From: Chloroflexota bacterium
Lineage (GTDB): Bacteria; Chloroflexota; UBA11872
Assembly: GCA_022825895.1 (NCBI GenBank)
Contig: JAJDVX010000010.1
Coordinates: forward strand, 62,001-126,000
Direction: 5' to 3'
DNA: 64,000 nucleotides
Shown: positions 1 through 9,097 of the stretch, one piece after another
Position numbering within the stretch: position 1 is the stretch's first letter
How the letters are laid out: every line of letters starts with the position of its first letter
The notes under the pieces: generated by a model
Told to the model about the DNA's origin: nothing
Database searches by the model: none
Seen by the model: the letters and a program-made list of their open reading frames with translations, nothing else
Position numbers and translations under genes: made by a program

Positions 1-681
1 GTCGTAGAGGCGGCGGTAGCTGGCGGGCGGTTCCCAGGGTTCGTGGGGGTCGAAGGAATCGACGACAAGGAAGAAGTCGTCGGCATCGTCGTTGTCGTAG
101 AGCCAGCGGGCGGCGTCGTTGAAGAGGCGGGCGGGGTAGAAGTCGGCTTCCTCGCGCCGGAACAGGTTGTTGGTGAGGTACTGGGTGAAGAATTCGCGGC
201 GTTGATGCTTTTCGGGCAGGCGTTCGGGGACGTGACGGCGGATGGCGTCGGGCGGGAGGGCGGGGCCTGAGCGGAAGCGGTCGGTTTCCTGGCCGCGGAT
301 CCACTGCCACTCAGCGAAGCCGCGGTGGAAGTTCTTGCTGGGTTTGAACTGGTGGTAGCAGTCGGTGAATAGGGCGGTGCGGTAGCCGACGTCGGTCAAC
401 AGTTCGGAGACGGTGTCCTGTTCCTCGGGGATGGGGCCCCAGCCGGGAGCGCCGGAGAAGTCGCCCTTGTAGTCGCGGTGGCCGACGTAGGGGAAGGTGC
501 GCTGGCCGGTGTGGAGGGCGCGGCGAAACGGCAGGGTGGGCAGGGCCTCGGGGAAGGCGCGGGTGCAGCGGATGGCCTGGGCGGCAAAGGCGTCGAAGTT
601 GGGGGTGCGGATCCAGTCGTTGCCGTAGGCGCCGAGGTGGTCTTTGCGGAGGGTGTCGAAGACGACGAGGACGACGTTCAT
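1..681 (-). CDS. sulfatase-fold hydrolase (alkaline phosphatase superfamily), 3' end outside window
   Basis: The first 227 residues of a sulfatase/alkaline-phosphatase superfamily enzyme are present; the C-terminus lies beyond the left edge. The ATG at 681 opens with MNVVLVVFDTLRKDHLG, the usual first strand with metal-binding Asp9, followed by GAYG and TPNFD. The DPHEPW motif (residues near 215) supplies further metal ligands. At the position normally occupied by the formylglycine motif C/S-x-P-x-R it reads T49-L-P-F-R53, so the residue converted to formylglycine in true sulfatases is Thr. Thr is the nucleophile in nucleotide pyrophosphatase/phosphodiesterase relatives, so a phospho-hydrolase or transferase activity is possible (inference). 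No signal peptide is seen. The DUF429 gene lies upstream on the same strand, 90 bp away. Confidence 0.85.
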   Translation of the reverse strand, partial: MNVVLVVFDTLRKDHLGAYGNDWIRTPNFDAFAAQAIRCTRAFPEALPTLPFRRALHTGQRTFPYVGHRDYKGDFSGAPGWGPIPEEQDTVSELLTDVGYRTALFTDCYHQFKPSKNFHRGFAEWQWIRGQETDRFRSGPALPPDAIRRHVPERLPEKHQRREFFTQYLTNNLFRREEADFYPARLFNDAARWLYDNDDADDFFLVVDSFDPHEPWEPPASYRRLYD

Positions 682-771
682 GGACTGGATCTCCTGGCTT
701 GCAGGTTCAGGGAATGCTGCGGTTGCTGGACTAGAACGTCAACCGGGGACGGTGGATCAATGCGCGCGGAG

Positions 772-1623
772 TTACCAGGGCGAGTCTATTGGGACTGCGC
801 GTTTGGTTGCGGCGGCGTGGAGGATGGCGCGGGTTGGGGGTGTGACGGGGGAGACCATGTAGCCGAGTTGGGCATCGCCGAGGACGGTTACCTGGTTGCG
901 AGGCGCCTTCCGCCAGTGAAGGGCAACGATGAGGCAGATGGCGGCGTCGAGGCAATCCTGGTGAGTCTTGGCGGGCTCTTTGACTTCAGCCAGATTGCGG
1001 GCCCACTTGGCGAGGTCGTGCAGGTGCAGCGAGGCGGCGTGGCGACTGGCGGCGAGGGCGACGAGGCGCCAGTCGGGGTGCGAGAATTTTCTGCGATTGG
1101 CCGGGTTGTAGCGGGCCGCGCGCTTGCGTTCGAGGATGGCCGGTTCGAGTGCGGGTAGGGCGAGGGCGGGGAAGACTTCAATTGCATGGAGTCCGTTCAC
1201 GGCCGATCTGGACCGTGGTGGGTTCTGTACGGGTTCGAGCCGTTGGAGGAATTGCCAGATGGGCGCATTGGGGCCGAACATCCGGACTTTGCTTTGGATC
1301 GTGCGTCCGCTCCTGGTCTTGCCTTGACTGGCGGGTTGAACACCGCCGCGGAGGCGAGATATGAGCGACGCCGCGACCCTATCGACGGGCCGACTGCCGG
1401 TTTGATTGGGTACGACGGTTGGCTGGTCAATCGCAACGAGGACGTAGTCGTGCGTTGATTGAAGCTTTTCGATGATCGTGGCGGCGTGGTCGAAGCCGGC
1501 GGTTTCGGGCAGGCGGGTCTCAACCAGACGGTCCTGGGAAAACGAAGCTGACGCGATGCCGCCGGCGGCGTTGCCGGCCCAGGCGGAATCGAATCCGACG
1601 AAGGCTTCGCGGCCGGCGGTCAC
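772..1623 (-). CDS. DUF429 family protein (predicted RNase H-like nuclease)
   Basis: A 283-residue protein beginning MTAGREAFVGFDSAWAG. The GFDSAW start and the later AIDQPTVVPN segment (near residue 65) fit the DUF429/COG4923 family, which has a predicted RNase H-like fold with acidic residues at the strand ends. A later acidic/His region, HQDCLDAAICLIVAL, matches the conserved C-terminal helix of the family. The biological role of the family is unknown. It may be read together with the sulfatase-fold gene downstream, 90 bp away. Family assignment is from recognition of the conserved segments only. Confidence 0.7.
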   Translation of the reverse strand: MTAGREAFVGFDSAWAGNAAGGIASASFSQDRLVETRLPETAGFDHAATIIEKLQSTHDYVLVAIDQPTVVPNQTGSRPVDRVAASLISRLRGGVQPASQGKTRSGRTIQSKVRMFGPNAPIWQFLQRLEPVQNPPRSRSAVNGLHAIEVFPALALPALEPAILERKRAARYNPANRRKFSHPDWRLVALAASRHAASLHLHDLAKWARNLAEVKEPAKTHQDCLDAAICLIVALHWRKAPRNQVTVLGDAQLGYMVSPVTPPTRAILHAAATKRAVPIDSPW

Positions 1624-1746
1624 GTGGTCACGATCGGTGTCGGGAACACCGGGATTCCGTAGCTCCAGGTACGCCAGGTTCTCGGGAACTGGAGGCGTAT
1701 ATGACGCACGTCGCGCACTCTACTCCTTACGCCCAAGCCCTCTAAT

Positions 1747-1888
1747 GAGACCCTTGCGCAACCCAGAGTCGGTTGCGCGGAAGACCCCTCACCGATTTAC
1801 GCCGAGGACGGCGGAATCTGCCTCTCCCCCAGGAGAGGGTGAAGAACCGCCGCGGCTTCGAGGTTGAGGGGCGTTTTGCAAAGGTCTC
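1747..1888. repeat. MITE-like palindromic intergenic repeat, copy 1
   Basis: The 340-bp gap between DUF429 and the Gfo/Idh/MocA gene holds an element of about 142 bp. It begins GAGACCCTTGCGCAACCC (1747-1764) and ends TTGCAAAGGTCTC (1876-1888), which are imperfect inverted repeats of each other. Inside is a GGTTGCGCGGAAGACC stretch followed by CCCTCACC, then a GAGAGGG segment. The same blocks recur near 5.7, 9.1-9.36 and 15.6-15.8 kb. There is no coding capacity. The rest of the gap shows nothing recognisable. Confidence 0.75.
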
Positions 1889-1963
1889 TCTAAAGCGCCG
1901 GTGCCGGCGGAAGGGTGTCGGTCTGCTACGGTGCCGGACTAACGGTGGGGTGACTGACGAGGA

Positions 1964-3148
1964 ATGGCCATGACTACGTACCGGGTGGGGTTTTTGGGCG
2001 TGGGGCCACGCGGGTTGAGCCAGGCGCGGGCGTACATGTTGCATCCGCGGGTGGAGATTGCGGCGCTGTGCGACGTGGACCCGGAACGGCTGGGAGCGGC
2101 GGCGGCGGAGTTCGGGGTGGAGCGGACGTATGACGACTTCCGGGCAATGCTGGACGAAGAGAGCCTGGACATCGTCAACATTCCGACGCGTACGGACCTG
2201 CACGCGCCGTTGACGATCGGGGTGCTTGAACACAGGGCACCGAAGGCCGTCATCGTGGAGAAGCCGATGGCCACCAGCCTGACGGACGCGGACCGGATGC
2301 TGGAGCTGGCGGAGGCCAATGGGACGCGGCTGGCGATTCATCACCAGATGCGGACGACGCCGACGTTCAACGTGGCCGACCGGTTGATCAACGCGGGCGA
2401 GATCGGGCCGCTGACGACGATCAAGATCCGGGGCAAGGGCTACTACGGCGGATACGACATGTTGAACATCGGCACACACATGCTGAACGGCACGCGCCGG
2501 TTCGCGGGCAACGCGCGCAGCGTGCTGGCCACCTGCGTGACCGGCGGACGCCCGACCACGGCGGCGGACATCGTGGAGGGCTCTTACGGGTTCGGTCTGC
2601 TGGCGGGCGAGCACATTTCGGCGATCTACGAGTTCGACGGCGGGCTGACGGCCTTTGCCGAGATGCACCGGCGCAGCCAGCCGGACAGCGGCTGGGTTCA
2701 CATCAAGATCTACGGCGAGGACGGGGCGCTGTGCCTGTACAACTCGCGGGAGTTGTTCGTCCGGCGCGGGCGCGACGAGGTCGTGGACGACACGCCGTGG
2801 GAGCGATACGAGCTGGCCGACGAGGACCGGTACCTGCACGGGCACGACTACTACGACCACGCGGGCGGCGACTTGTGGATGGCCGAGGAAACGGTGCGGG
2901 TGCTGGACGAGGACCGGGAGCATGAGTGCGGCGGGTTTGAGGGCCGGGCGGTGATGGAGATGATGGACGGGGCGTGGGTCTCGCACTTCAGCCGGTCGCG
3001 GGTGGACTTTCCGCTGGAGCGGGGCGAGCACCCGCTGCGCAAGGAACTGGCGAAGGCGGGGCTGCCGGAGCCGGACCCGGAGCGAGGGAAGTTGCGCTAC
3101 GGGGATTGGCTGCCGGGTGAGTTGGCGCGGATTGAGGCGGCGACGTAG
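1964..3148 (+). CDS. Gfo/Idh/MocA family NAD(P)-dependent oxidoreductase
   Basis: A 394-residue dehydrogenase of the glucose-fructose oxidoreductase/inositol dehydrogenase family. The N-terminal Rossmann motif is G12-V-G-P-R-G17 after a first strand YRVGFLG, and the family hallmark E99-K-P101 closes the nucleotide-binding domain. Family members oxidise or reduce sugars, inositols and derivatives with a bound or free nicotinamide; the substrate cannot be told from sequence. ATGs at 1964 and 1970 are both possible starts. It stands alone on the + strand between intergenic repeats. The length is slightly above the usual 330-390. Confidence 0.9.
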   Translation: MAMTTYRVGFLGVGPRGLSQARAYMLHPRVEIAALCDVDPERLGAAAAEFGVERTYDDFRAMLDEESLDIVNIPTRTDLHAPLTIGVLEHRAPKAVIVEKPMATSLTDADRMLELAEANGTRLAIHHQMRTTPTFNVADRLINAGEIGPLTTIKIRGKGYYGGYDMLNIGTHMLNGTRRFAGNARSVLATCVTGGRPTTAADIVEGSYGFGLLAGEHISAIYEFDGGLTAFAEMHRRSQPDSGWVHIKIYGEDGALCLYNSRELFVRRGRDEVVDDTPWERYELADEDRYLHGHDYYDHAGGDLWMAEETVRVLDEDREHECGGFEGRAVMEMMDGAWVSHFSRSRVDFPLERGEHPLRKELAKAGLPEPDPERGKLRYGDWLPGELARIEAAT

Positions 3149-3560
3149 CCGAAGTCCTGGCACCTAGCAGTTACGGCGGTTGAGTCAACGTGCTTTTGAC
3201 GATGTTCGGACGAGGGCTTGCGGTGACTGAGATTGTTCCGACCGGCGATGGGTGGTGGGGGTAGCTGCCGCCCTCACCCCATCCCTCTCCTTGGAGAATG
3301 TGAATCACCGCGGCCCCGGACGATGTTGTTCCCTGGAGCGTTCGTTGCGCGGGCGACCCTTGGATACGGTTCAAGTCCGGGGCAAAGTCTGCCTGTTCCC
3401 GAGCAGGAGGCCGTGGCGACCCGGTGAATGCAGAGGATTCTGTCCGGCCAGGGGTGCGACGCGTGGGCCGTCGGCTACCCGGGCAGATCGACGGGAGCGC
3501 TGCGGCGGGAACGCAGGGGGCGCGCGGAAGGAGTTGGAGTCAGAAAGGATGGGTGATCCG
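3149..3560. other. intergenic stretch with a repeat remnant
   Basis: This 412-bp gap has no convincing ORF. At 3271-3290 it carries CCCTCACCCCATCCCTCTCC, the core of the palindromic repeat family found in other gaps, but without recognisable termini. It is probably a decayed copy. The remainder shows no terminator, promoter or RNA that I can support. Confidence 0.5.
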
Positions 3561-3914
3561 TCACTCCCTGATTCGAATCCGTGAGCCTTCCACAATCCAA
3601 AGCTGACGATCTGGGGATGACCCGACCAACGTTTCGATCAGCATTGCCCCAATCTCCAACAGATCATCCCGAGACTGACTCGGCAGCCGGAATACCACGA
3701 TTCCGGGGTATTCGCTCGGTGGATACAACCTGATGTCGGCGAAGTCCGTGTCCTGGGTTAGCAGCACGCGTTTCTCATGAAGGCAGGCTGAGGCGAGGTC
3801 GGAATCCGCTGTGCCGCCCATTGCCTGTTCGAGAACCGTGACCGCGTCGTGGCCGGATTCCGTGAGCAGACGCCTGAGTTGCAGTGGCAGATTCTCGTCC
3901 AGCTTGAAGCGCAA
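3561..3914 (-). CDS. DUF5615 PIN-like protein, probable toxin of a TA-like pair
   Basis: A 117-residue protein with the N-terminal signature FKLDENLP and a central LLTQDTDFADI, the hallmarks of the DUF5615 PIN-like family (VapC-like small nucleases in which the acidic residues would bind metal). It starts at a TTG only 9 bp after the stop of the DUF433 gene, with no clear Shine-Dalgarno, suggesting translational coupling. DUF433-DUF5615 pairs are widespread and regarded as type II toxin-antitoxin-like modules. Toxicity is inferred from family, not shown. Confidence 0.8.
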   Translation of the reverse strand: MRFKLDENLPLQLRRLLTESGHDAVTVLEQAMGGTADSDLASACLHEKRVLLTQDTDFADIRLYPPSEYPGIVVFRLPSQSRDDLLEIGAMLIETLVGSSPDRQLWIVEGSRIRIRE

Positions 3915-3923
3915 AGGGAATCG

Positions 3924-4154
<231 letters not shown>

Positions 4155-4372
4155 TCAACCACCCTCCGGTTGACTGTCGCTCAACGTTGGCGCTTCGCCG
4201 TCCGGCGCGACGTCAGATCCTTGGGCAGTGTGCCAGTCGAGAGTGGTGGGCTCGTCGGGGTCGGTTTGGAGAGGAGGGCACCCACAAGGGGCGCCTCTAC
4301 CGGATGCGGGATGGGCGGGGATGGAGGGTGAGGGGGTAGGCTCGCGCAGGATTTGCTGGCGGGAGGGGCTTT

Positions 4373-5611
4373 GTGCGGATTGAGGACCTGGCGGGGACGA
4401 CGATTGGCGCGGCGGTGTCGGGCGGGCTGGATAGCTGCACGGCCACGCGATGGCTGGTTGAGGAAGGCGTGGGCGTCGTTGGGCTGACGGCCGACCTGGG
4501 GCAGCCGGACGAAGACGACATCAATGACGTGGCCGAGCGCATGCGCGTGGCCGGGGCGCAGGAAGCACTGATCGTGGACGCGCGCGAGTCGCTGGCGCGG
4601 GCCGGGCTGGAAGTGATCCAGGCGCAGGCGAAGTACGAGGGCGGCTACTGGAATACCACGGGTATAGCGCGGTACGCGACCGTGGCGGCCATCCTGCCGG
4701 AACTGACGGCGCGAGGTCTGACGGTGCTGAGCCATGGGGCGACCGGGCGGGGCAACGACCAGGTTCGATTCCAACTGGCGACGAACATGCTGGCGCCGGG
4801 GGTGCAGGTGTACGCGCCGTGGCGCGACCCGAGTTTCCTGGAGCAGTTTCCCGGGCGGCGCGAGATGATTGCCTACTGCGAAGCGGAGGAGATTCCGATC
4901 CGGGCGACGCTGGACAAGCCCTACTCAACGGACGCGAATCTGCTGGGGCTGACGCACGAGGCCGGACTGCTGGAAGAGTTGAGCACGCACGCGCAGTTCG
5001 TGGAGCCGGAGATGGGGGTCTATCCCAAGGACGCGCCGGACGAGGAAACGCGCGTGTCGTTCCGCTTCGAGGCGGGTGTGCCGGTGGCGATGGACGGGGA
5101 CGAGATCCCGCTGCTGGAGGTGTTCGAGCGGGCGAATGCGATTGGCGGGGCGAACGGGGTTGGCATCGGGTTGCACACCGTCGAGAACCGGTTTGTGGGG
5201 ATCAAGTCGCGCGGGGTGTACGAGGCGCCGGGCATGGAGTTGCTGGGGTGCGCGTACGAGTACCTGCTGCAGCTGATCCTGGACCGGCGGACGCGGCCGG
5301 TGTTCGATTCGCTGTCGGCGGCGCTGGGGCGTCAGATTTACGAGGGCTACTGGTATGACCTGGCGAGCACGGCGCTGCGGCGGGCCATCGGCGAAATCAC
5401 GCGGCTGGCGACGGGCACGGTGCACGTGGACGTGTACCGGGGCCACGCGCAGTTTGCGGGGGCAGAGGACGCACCGCATTCGCTTTATAGTGACGCGTCC
5501 AGCATGGAAGGCGTCGGAGACTTCGACCATGTGGATTCGGAAGGGTTTCTGGGTGTGTTGGGAGTCAGCGCGCGCGCGGCGAACGCGGGTGGGCAGACGA
5601 GCCGGGAGTAG
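4373..5611 (+). CDS. argG: argininosuccinate synthase
   Basis: A 412-residue enzyme joining citrulline and aspartate with ATP to give argininosuccinate in arginine synthesis. The ATP-pyrophosphatase P-loop is S16-G-G-L-D-S21. Further conserved segments are the Y/G-rich GYWNTTGIARY, SHGATGRGNDQVRF (near residue 125) and KSRGVYEAPG. Full length for the family (about 400-440). The start is a GTG at 4373 preceded by a GGGAGGGG Shine-Dalgarno; no in-frame ATG fits better. No other arg genes adjoin it, so it is not part of an arginine operon here. Confidence 0.95.
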   Translation: MRIEDLAGTTIGAAVSGGLDSCTATRWLVEEGVGVVGLTADLGQPDEDDINDVAERMRVAGAQEALIVDARESLARAGLEVIQAQAKYEGGYWNTTGIARYATVAAILPELTARGLTVLSHGATGRGNDQVRFQLATNMLAPGVQVYAPWRDPSFLEQFPGRREMIAYCEAEEIPIRATLDKPYSTDANLLGLTHEAGLLEELSTHAQFVEPEMGVYPKDAPDEETRVSFRFEAGVPVAMDGDEIPLLEVFERANAIGGANGVGIGLHTVENRFVGIKSRGVYEAPGMELLGCAYEYLLQLILDRRTRPVFDSLSAALGRQIYEGYWYDLASTALRRAIGEITRLATGTVHVDVYRGHAQFAGAEDAPHSLYSDASSMEGVGDFDHVDSEGFLGVLGVSARAANAGGQTSRE

Positions 5612-5667
5612 TGGGTAGCTTTGGGCTATGAGCCACGCAAAGACCCTCAGCTCAACCTTGTCGCGCG

Positions 5668-5756
5668 GGAGACCTTTGTCTAACTCGAGGGATGGTTGCC
5701 CGGAAGACCCTCACCCCAACCCTCTCCCACGGGGAGAGGGAGCAAGTGCGGGTTCA
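5668..5756. repeat. MITE-like palindromic intergenic repeat, partial copy 2
   Basis: The gap between argG and the next gene carries GGAGACCTTTGTCTAACT (from 5668), matching the left terminus of the repeat family. It continues with GGTTGCCCGGAAGACC and a CCCTCACCCCAACCCTCTCCC / GGGAGAGGG palindrome. The right terminus is not recognisable, so the copy appears truncated or diverged. Confidence 0.65.
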
Positions 5757-5783
5757 CCATTGAGCCCGAGGGGCGAGTAGCGC

Positions 5784-7628
5784 ATGACGATGATGATGGT
5801 GCGGCGGCCGGACGTGGGGACGCTGTCGGTTGCGGCTGCCGTGGTGCTTGGATTGCAGGCGGTTCGGGTTTTTACCAGCCATATTTTCTGGGTGGTCGGG
5901 GAGACTTCCGATCGCGTGCTGCTGGCGGCAATCGTGTTTGGCGGGGTGATCCTGTGGGGCCTGGCGGGTCCGCTGGCGCGGTTCCTGGGGATTGGCCATG
6001 CGCGGCGCATTTCGATCGTGCTGCTGGCAGGGCTGGCCGTGGGAGGTCAGTTGTCTGGGTCGCCGACGGCCGACATGTGGATCGGCGGCGCGGGGACCGT
6101 TGTTTTCGGGTGGGTGCTGGCGCTCTGGGTGGCAAGCGTGGGTCGCGCCGCCGGACAAGGATTGGCGCTGGCGTTCACGGCGGACGTGGCGATCCGGGGC
6201 GTGTTCCGGACGGTGGACGCGCCGCTGAGCGACTCGCCGTGGGCTGCCGGGATCGTGGCGCTGCTGGCGCTGCTGGCGCTGGGCGGCGGCTGGCGCGCGG
6301 CGAGGCGAACGGCCGAGTTTGGCGGCCCACTGAGGAGCATCCCGCTGCTTGGACTTGGATCGGCCCTGATGGTGTTCATGGCGTTCAGCGGGAACTTCGG
6401 GCAGACAGCGGCGCCGAGCGGGCTGGACTTGCGGGCGGCGCTGATCTGGGTGGCAGCCGCCGCGACGGCGGGGCTGGGGTGGTCGTCGGCTTCCGCGAAG
6501 TCAAGCCGAGGCAAGAGTGTCTTGCACTTGGCGGCGGCATCATTGCTGATGGCGGCGGGGGCGTGGCTGGCAATCTCGGCGCCGAGCAGCACGATTCCGG
6601 GGCTTGCGCTGGTGGGGCTGGGTCTGCCGGTGGTGGTGACGTCGCTGTTTCCGGAGGACCGGAAGCCGGGGACCTCGGCCTGGTCAGTCGTCAACGTGAC
6701 GGTGGGCGGCGTACTGCTGGTGGCGCTGCTGTTTATTTTCTACTCCTTCTATGCACCGCCCTGGGTGTTGCCCGGAGCGGTTGGGGTAACGGTGGTGCTG
6801 GCGCTGGGGTCGTCATTGAAACGACAGCAACTGCAAGGCAAGCGGTTGATTCCGTTTTGGGCGCCGCTTCTGTTTCTGCCGCCGTTCGTCGTTGGGGTGA
6901 TTTCGGGCGCGCCGTCGGCCGATCCGACGCCTAAAGCCGCCGGGGCCAACTTGAACGTGATGACGTACAACATCCGACAGGGGTTTGGCGGTACCAGTAA
7001 GTTCGACCTGGAGGCGGTGGCGCAGGAGATCGAGAAGCGGCCGACGGACATCGTGGGCCTGCAGGAGGTTGGGCGCGGCTGGGTGATTTCAGGCGCGGTT
7101 GACACGATGGCGTGGTTGTCGCTGCGGCTGGACATGCCGGCCTACTACGGCGCCAACCTGGGCGACCTGTGGGGGAACGCGGTGCTGACGCGGCTGCCGG
7201 TGTTTGGGGTGGCCAATACGCACTTCAATAGCGAGGGCCGGGTTCCGCGCGGATTCCAGCGCATCGGCATTCAGACGGCTGGCGCTCCAATCACCATCCT
7301 GCACACGCACCTGGACCACGAGGATGACGGGGATACGGTGCGGGCGGCGCAGGTTGTGCGGGTGTTGGAGGACTGGGGGACCACGCCGCGGACGATCCTG
7401 CTGGGCGATCTGAACGCGGAGCCGGATTCGGTGCCGATTCGAACGCTGACGAATGCGGGGTTCGTGGACGCGAGTCCGAACGGTCCGTTGACGTATCCGG
7501 CGGTGGAGCCGGAAGAGCGGATCGACTACATCTTCGTGACGCCGGACCTGAGCGTGACGGAGGCCGAGACGCGGGAGTCGCTGGCTTCGGACCATTTCCC
7601 GGTGTGGGCATCGCTGGCGGGGGCGTAG
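5784..7628 (+). CDS. polytopic membrane protein fused to an endonuclease/exonuclease/phosphatase (EEP) domain
   Basis: A 614-residue protein. Residues about 10-385 are a run of hydrophobic segments, roughly a dozen predicted transmembrane helices. The C-terminal 230 residues are an EEP domain (DNase I/sphingomyelinase-like fold) with the catalytic set visible in order: MTYNIRQG (Asn), GLQEVG (Glu), HTHLDH, GDLNAEP (Asp, Asn) and SDHFPV (Asp, His). EEP enzymes cleave phosphodiesters of nucleic acids or lipids. The membrane anchor favours a lipid or cell-surface substrate (inference). ATG at 5784 follows GAGGGGCGAG. The 3' end overlaps the start of the GNAT gene by 25 bp. Confidence 0.85.
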   Translation: MTMMMVRRPDVGTLSVAAAVVLGLQAVRVFTSHIFWVVGETSDRVLLAAIVFGGVILWGLAGPLARFLGIGHARRISIVLLAGLAVGGQLSGSPTADMWIGGAGTVVFGWVLALWVASVGRAAGQGLALAFTADVAIRGVFRTVDAPLSDSPWAAGIVALLALLALGGGWRAARRTAEFGGPLRSIPLLGLGSALMVFMAFSGNFGQTAAPSGLDLRAALIWVAAAATAGLGWSSASAKSSRGKSVLHLAAASLLMAAGAWLAISAPSSTIPGLALVGLGLPVVVTSLFPEDRKPGTSAWSVVNVTVGGVLLVALLFIFYSFYAPPWVLPGAVGVTVVLALGSSLKRQQLQGKRLIPFWAPLLFLPPFVVGVISGAPSADPTPKAAGANLNVMTYNIRQGFGGTSKFDLEAVAQEIEKRPTDIVGLQEVGRGWVISGAVDTMAWLSLRLDMPAYYGANLGDLWGNAVLTRLPVFGVANTHFNSEGRVPRGFQRIGIQTAGAPITILHTHLDHEDDGDTVRAAQVVRVLEDWGTTPRTILLGDLNAEPDSVPIRTLTNAGFVDASPNGPLTYPAVEPEERIDYIFVTPDLSVTEAETRESLASDHFPVWASLAGA

Positions 7629-8287
7629 GCACAGCCGGCGAAATCTCGATCCGGCCCGCGACGGCGAACGATGCCGAAGCGGTGGGAGATCTGCTGGCGG
7701 ACGCGGCGGGTCCGCTGGCGGCTCCGATCTGGGGCGGCGGGAGCATTGAACGCACGCGAGAGCGCTTTGCGGGAATGTTCGCGTGCTGGGGCGGTTCCGA
7801 CCATCACTTCGTGGCTTGCGAGGAGCAGCGGGTTGTCGGGGTGATTGGGCACACGGCGGATCGAACGGATCCCTGGCAGTCGTTGCAGGCGTCGCTGGCG
7901 ACGTTTCGAGTTTATGGGTTGCTGGGATCGTTCGCGTTGTCGTGGCGGATGCGGCACATGGTGTCGGCGGAGCCGGCGCTGGTTCGTAACAGCTATAGCG
8001 TGTGGAACCTGGCGGTGGCGGAGGAGGAGCGACGACGGGGGATTGGGTCCGAACTGCTCAGGCACGCTCACGCGGGGGCGAGGGCGGCGGGGGCGTTGAC
8101 GGTTGGGCTGGAGGTGCTGATCGGCAATACAAGCGCGATCAGGTTCTACGAGGCGGCGGGGTACAAGGAGCGGCGGCGAAGGGAGTCGGCGCGGCTGCGG
8201 AAGATGACCGGGGCGGCCGGGCTGATCTATATGACGCGGGCGGTCAGGGACGACGACTGGGCGGCGGCGACGACGCCTTCGAGGTAG
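7604..8287 (+). CDS. GNAT family N-acetyltransferase
   Basis: A 227-residue protein with a GNAT domain. The acetyl-CoA pyrophosphate-binding motif is visible as ERRRGIGSELL (near residue 146), followed by the strand GLEVLIGNTSAIRFYEAAGY, the conserved motif B of the fold. The first about 13 residues come from the GTG at 7604, inside the end of the upstream EEP gene; ISIRPATANDAEAV marks the true domain start. The acceptor is unknown. The 3' end overlaps the convergent isomerase gene by 61 bp, so the last residues are uncertain in importance. Confidence 0.85.
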   Translation: MGIAGGGVGTAGEISIRPATANDAEAVGDLLADAAGPLAAPIWGGGSIERTRERFAGMFACWGGSDHHFVACEEQRVVGVIGHTADRTDPWQSLQASLATFRVYGLLGSFALSWRMRHMVSAEPALVRNSYSVWNLAVAEEERRRGIGSELLRHAHAGARAAGALTVGLEVLIGNTSAIRFYEAAGYKERRRRESARLRKMTGAAGLIYMTRAVRDDDWAAATTPSR

Positions 8288-9075
8288 GCGCGGGTCCTGG
8301 GGAGAACGACGGCGGGGTCGTCGGCGAAGGCGAAGGCTTCGATGGAGAGCAGGCCTTCGTAGCCCACCGACTTGAGCTTGCCGATGATGGGGAGGAAGTC
8401 GGTTTCACCCTCACCCGGGGCGTGCCGGTTGGCGTCGTTGACGTGGACGTGGGCCAGCCAGGGGAGGGCGAGATCCACGGCCTCCTCGAACGAGATGGGC
8501 TCCAGGCTGATCTGCTTGACGTCGAGGACGAGCTTGACGGCGGGGTGATTCATGCGGCGGGCGACTGCGATGCCTTCCCGGGTGTCGTTCATGAAGTTGG
8601 TAAGGGAGGTGACTAGAGGTTCCAGGCAGAGGGTGATATTCAGGCGGGCGGCTTCGTCGGCGGCGGGGCGGAGCTCGTCGATGAAGAGGTCGGAAGCTTC
8701 GTCGAAGGAGGCGTCCTCGGGCGCACGGCGTTGGCGCGGAGAGCCGACGACGATGACGGGTGCGCCGAAGTGGGCGGCCATTTGGACGATGGCGACGAGT
8801 TCGGCGGCGGAGGCGCGGCGCAGGTCGGGATCGCGGGTGACCAGGTTGAGGTGGGGGGTGTGCTGGAGGAGGGAGTTGAAGCCGATGACCTCAAGGCCGT
8901 GAGCGCGGGCGACCTGGCGGATTTGGACGCGCATGGCGGGGTCGGGGTCGGATACCGGGGTTCCGAGTGAGCCGGGCATGAGTTCGACGGCATCGAAACC
9001 AGTCTCGGCGGCGAGTTGGAAGAACGCCTCGATGGGGCGGTCGTCGAGGGTCTTGTTGCAGAGGGCGAGGCGCAC
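8227..9075 (-). CDS. sugar phosphate isomerase/epimerase (xylose isomerase-like TIM barrel)
   Basis: A 282-residue AP-endonuclease-2/xylose-isomerase-like TIM barrel. Family features are the first strand LALCNKTL, the second barrel strand FDAVELMPG, the glutamate in LCLEPL (near residue 150), LVLDVKQ, the histidines in LAHVHVNDANRHAPGEGE, and a C-terminal LSIEAFAF glutamate: a typical metal-binding set. Such enzymes isomerise or epimerise keto-sugars or hydrolyse related substrates; the substrate is undetermined. The start is the GTG at 9075. It converges with the GNAT gene, overlapping its end. Confidence 0.88.
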   Translation of the reverse strand: MRLALCNKTLDDRPIEAFFQLAAETGFDAVELMPGSLGTPVSDPDPAMRVQIRQVARAHGLEVIGFNSLLQHTPHLNLVTRDPDLRRASAAELVAIVQMAAHFGAPVIVVGSPRQRRAPEDASFDEASDLFIDELRPAADEAARLNITLCLEPLVTSLTNFMNDTREGIAVARRMNHPAVKLVLDVKQISLEPISFEEAVDLALPWLAHVHVNDANRHAPGEGETDFLPIIGKLKSVGYEGLLSIEAFAFADDPAVVLPRTRAYLEGVVAAAQSSSLTARVI

Positions 9076-9097
9076 CTAAGGAGCCTTGAACAGCCTG

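Noticed and set aside
1742-3163. 473-residue open frame on the minus strand opposite the first Gfo/Idh/MocA gene
   Set aside because: Its translation is a Pro/Arg/Val/His-rich antisense shadow of the + strand gene, which has complete family motifs.
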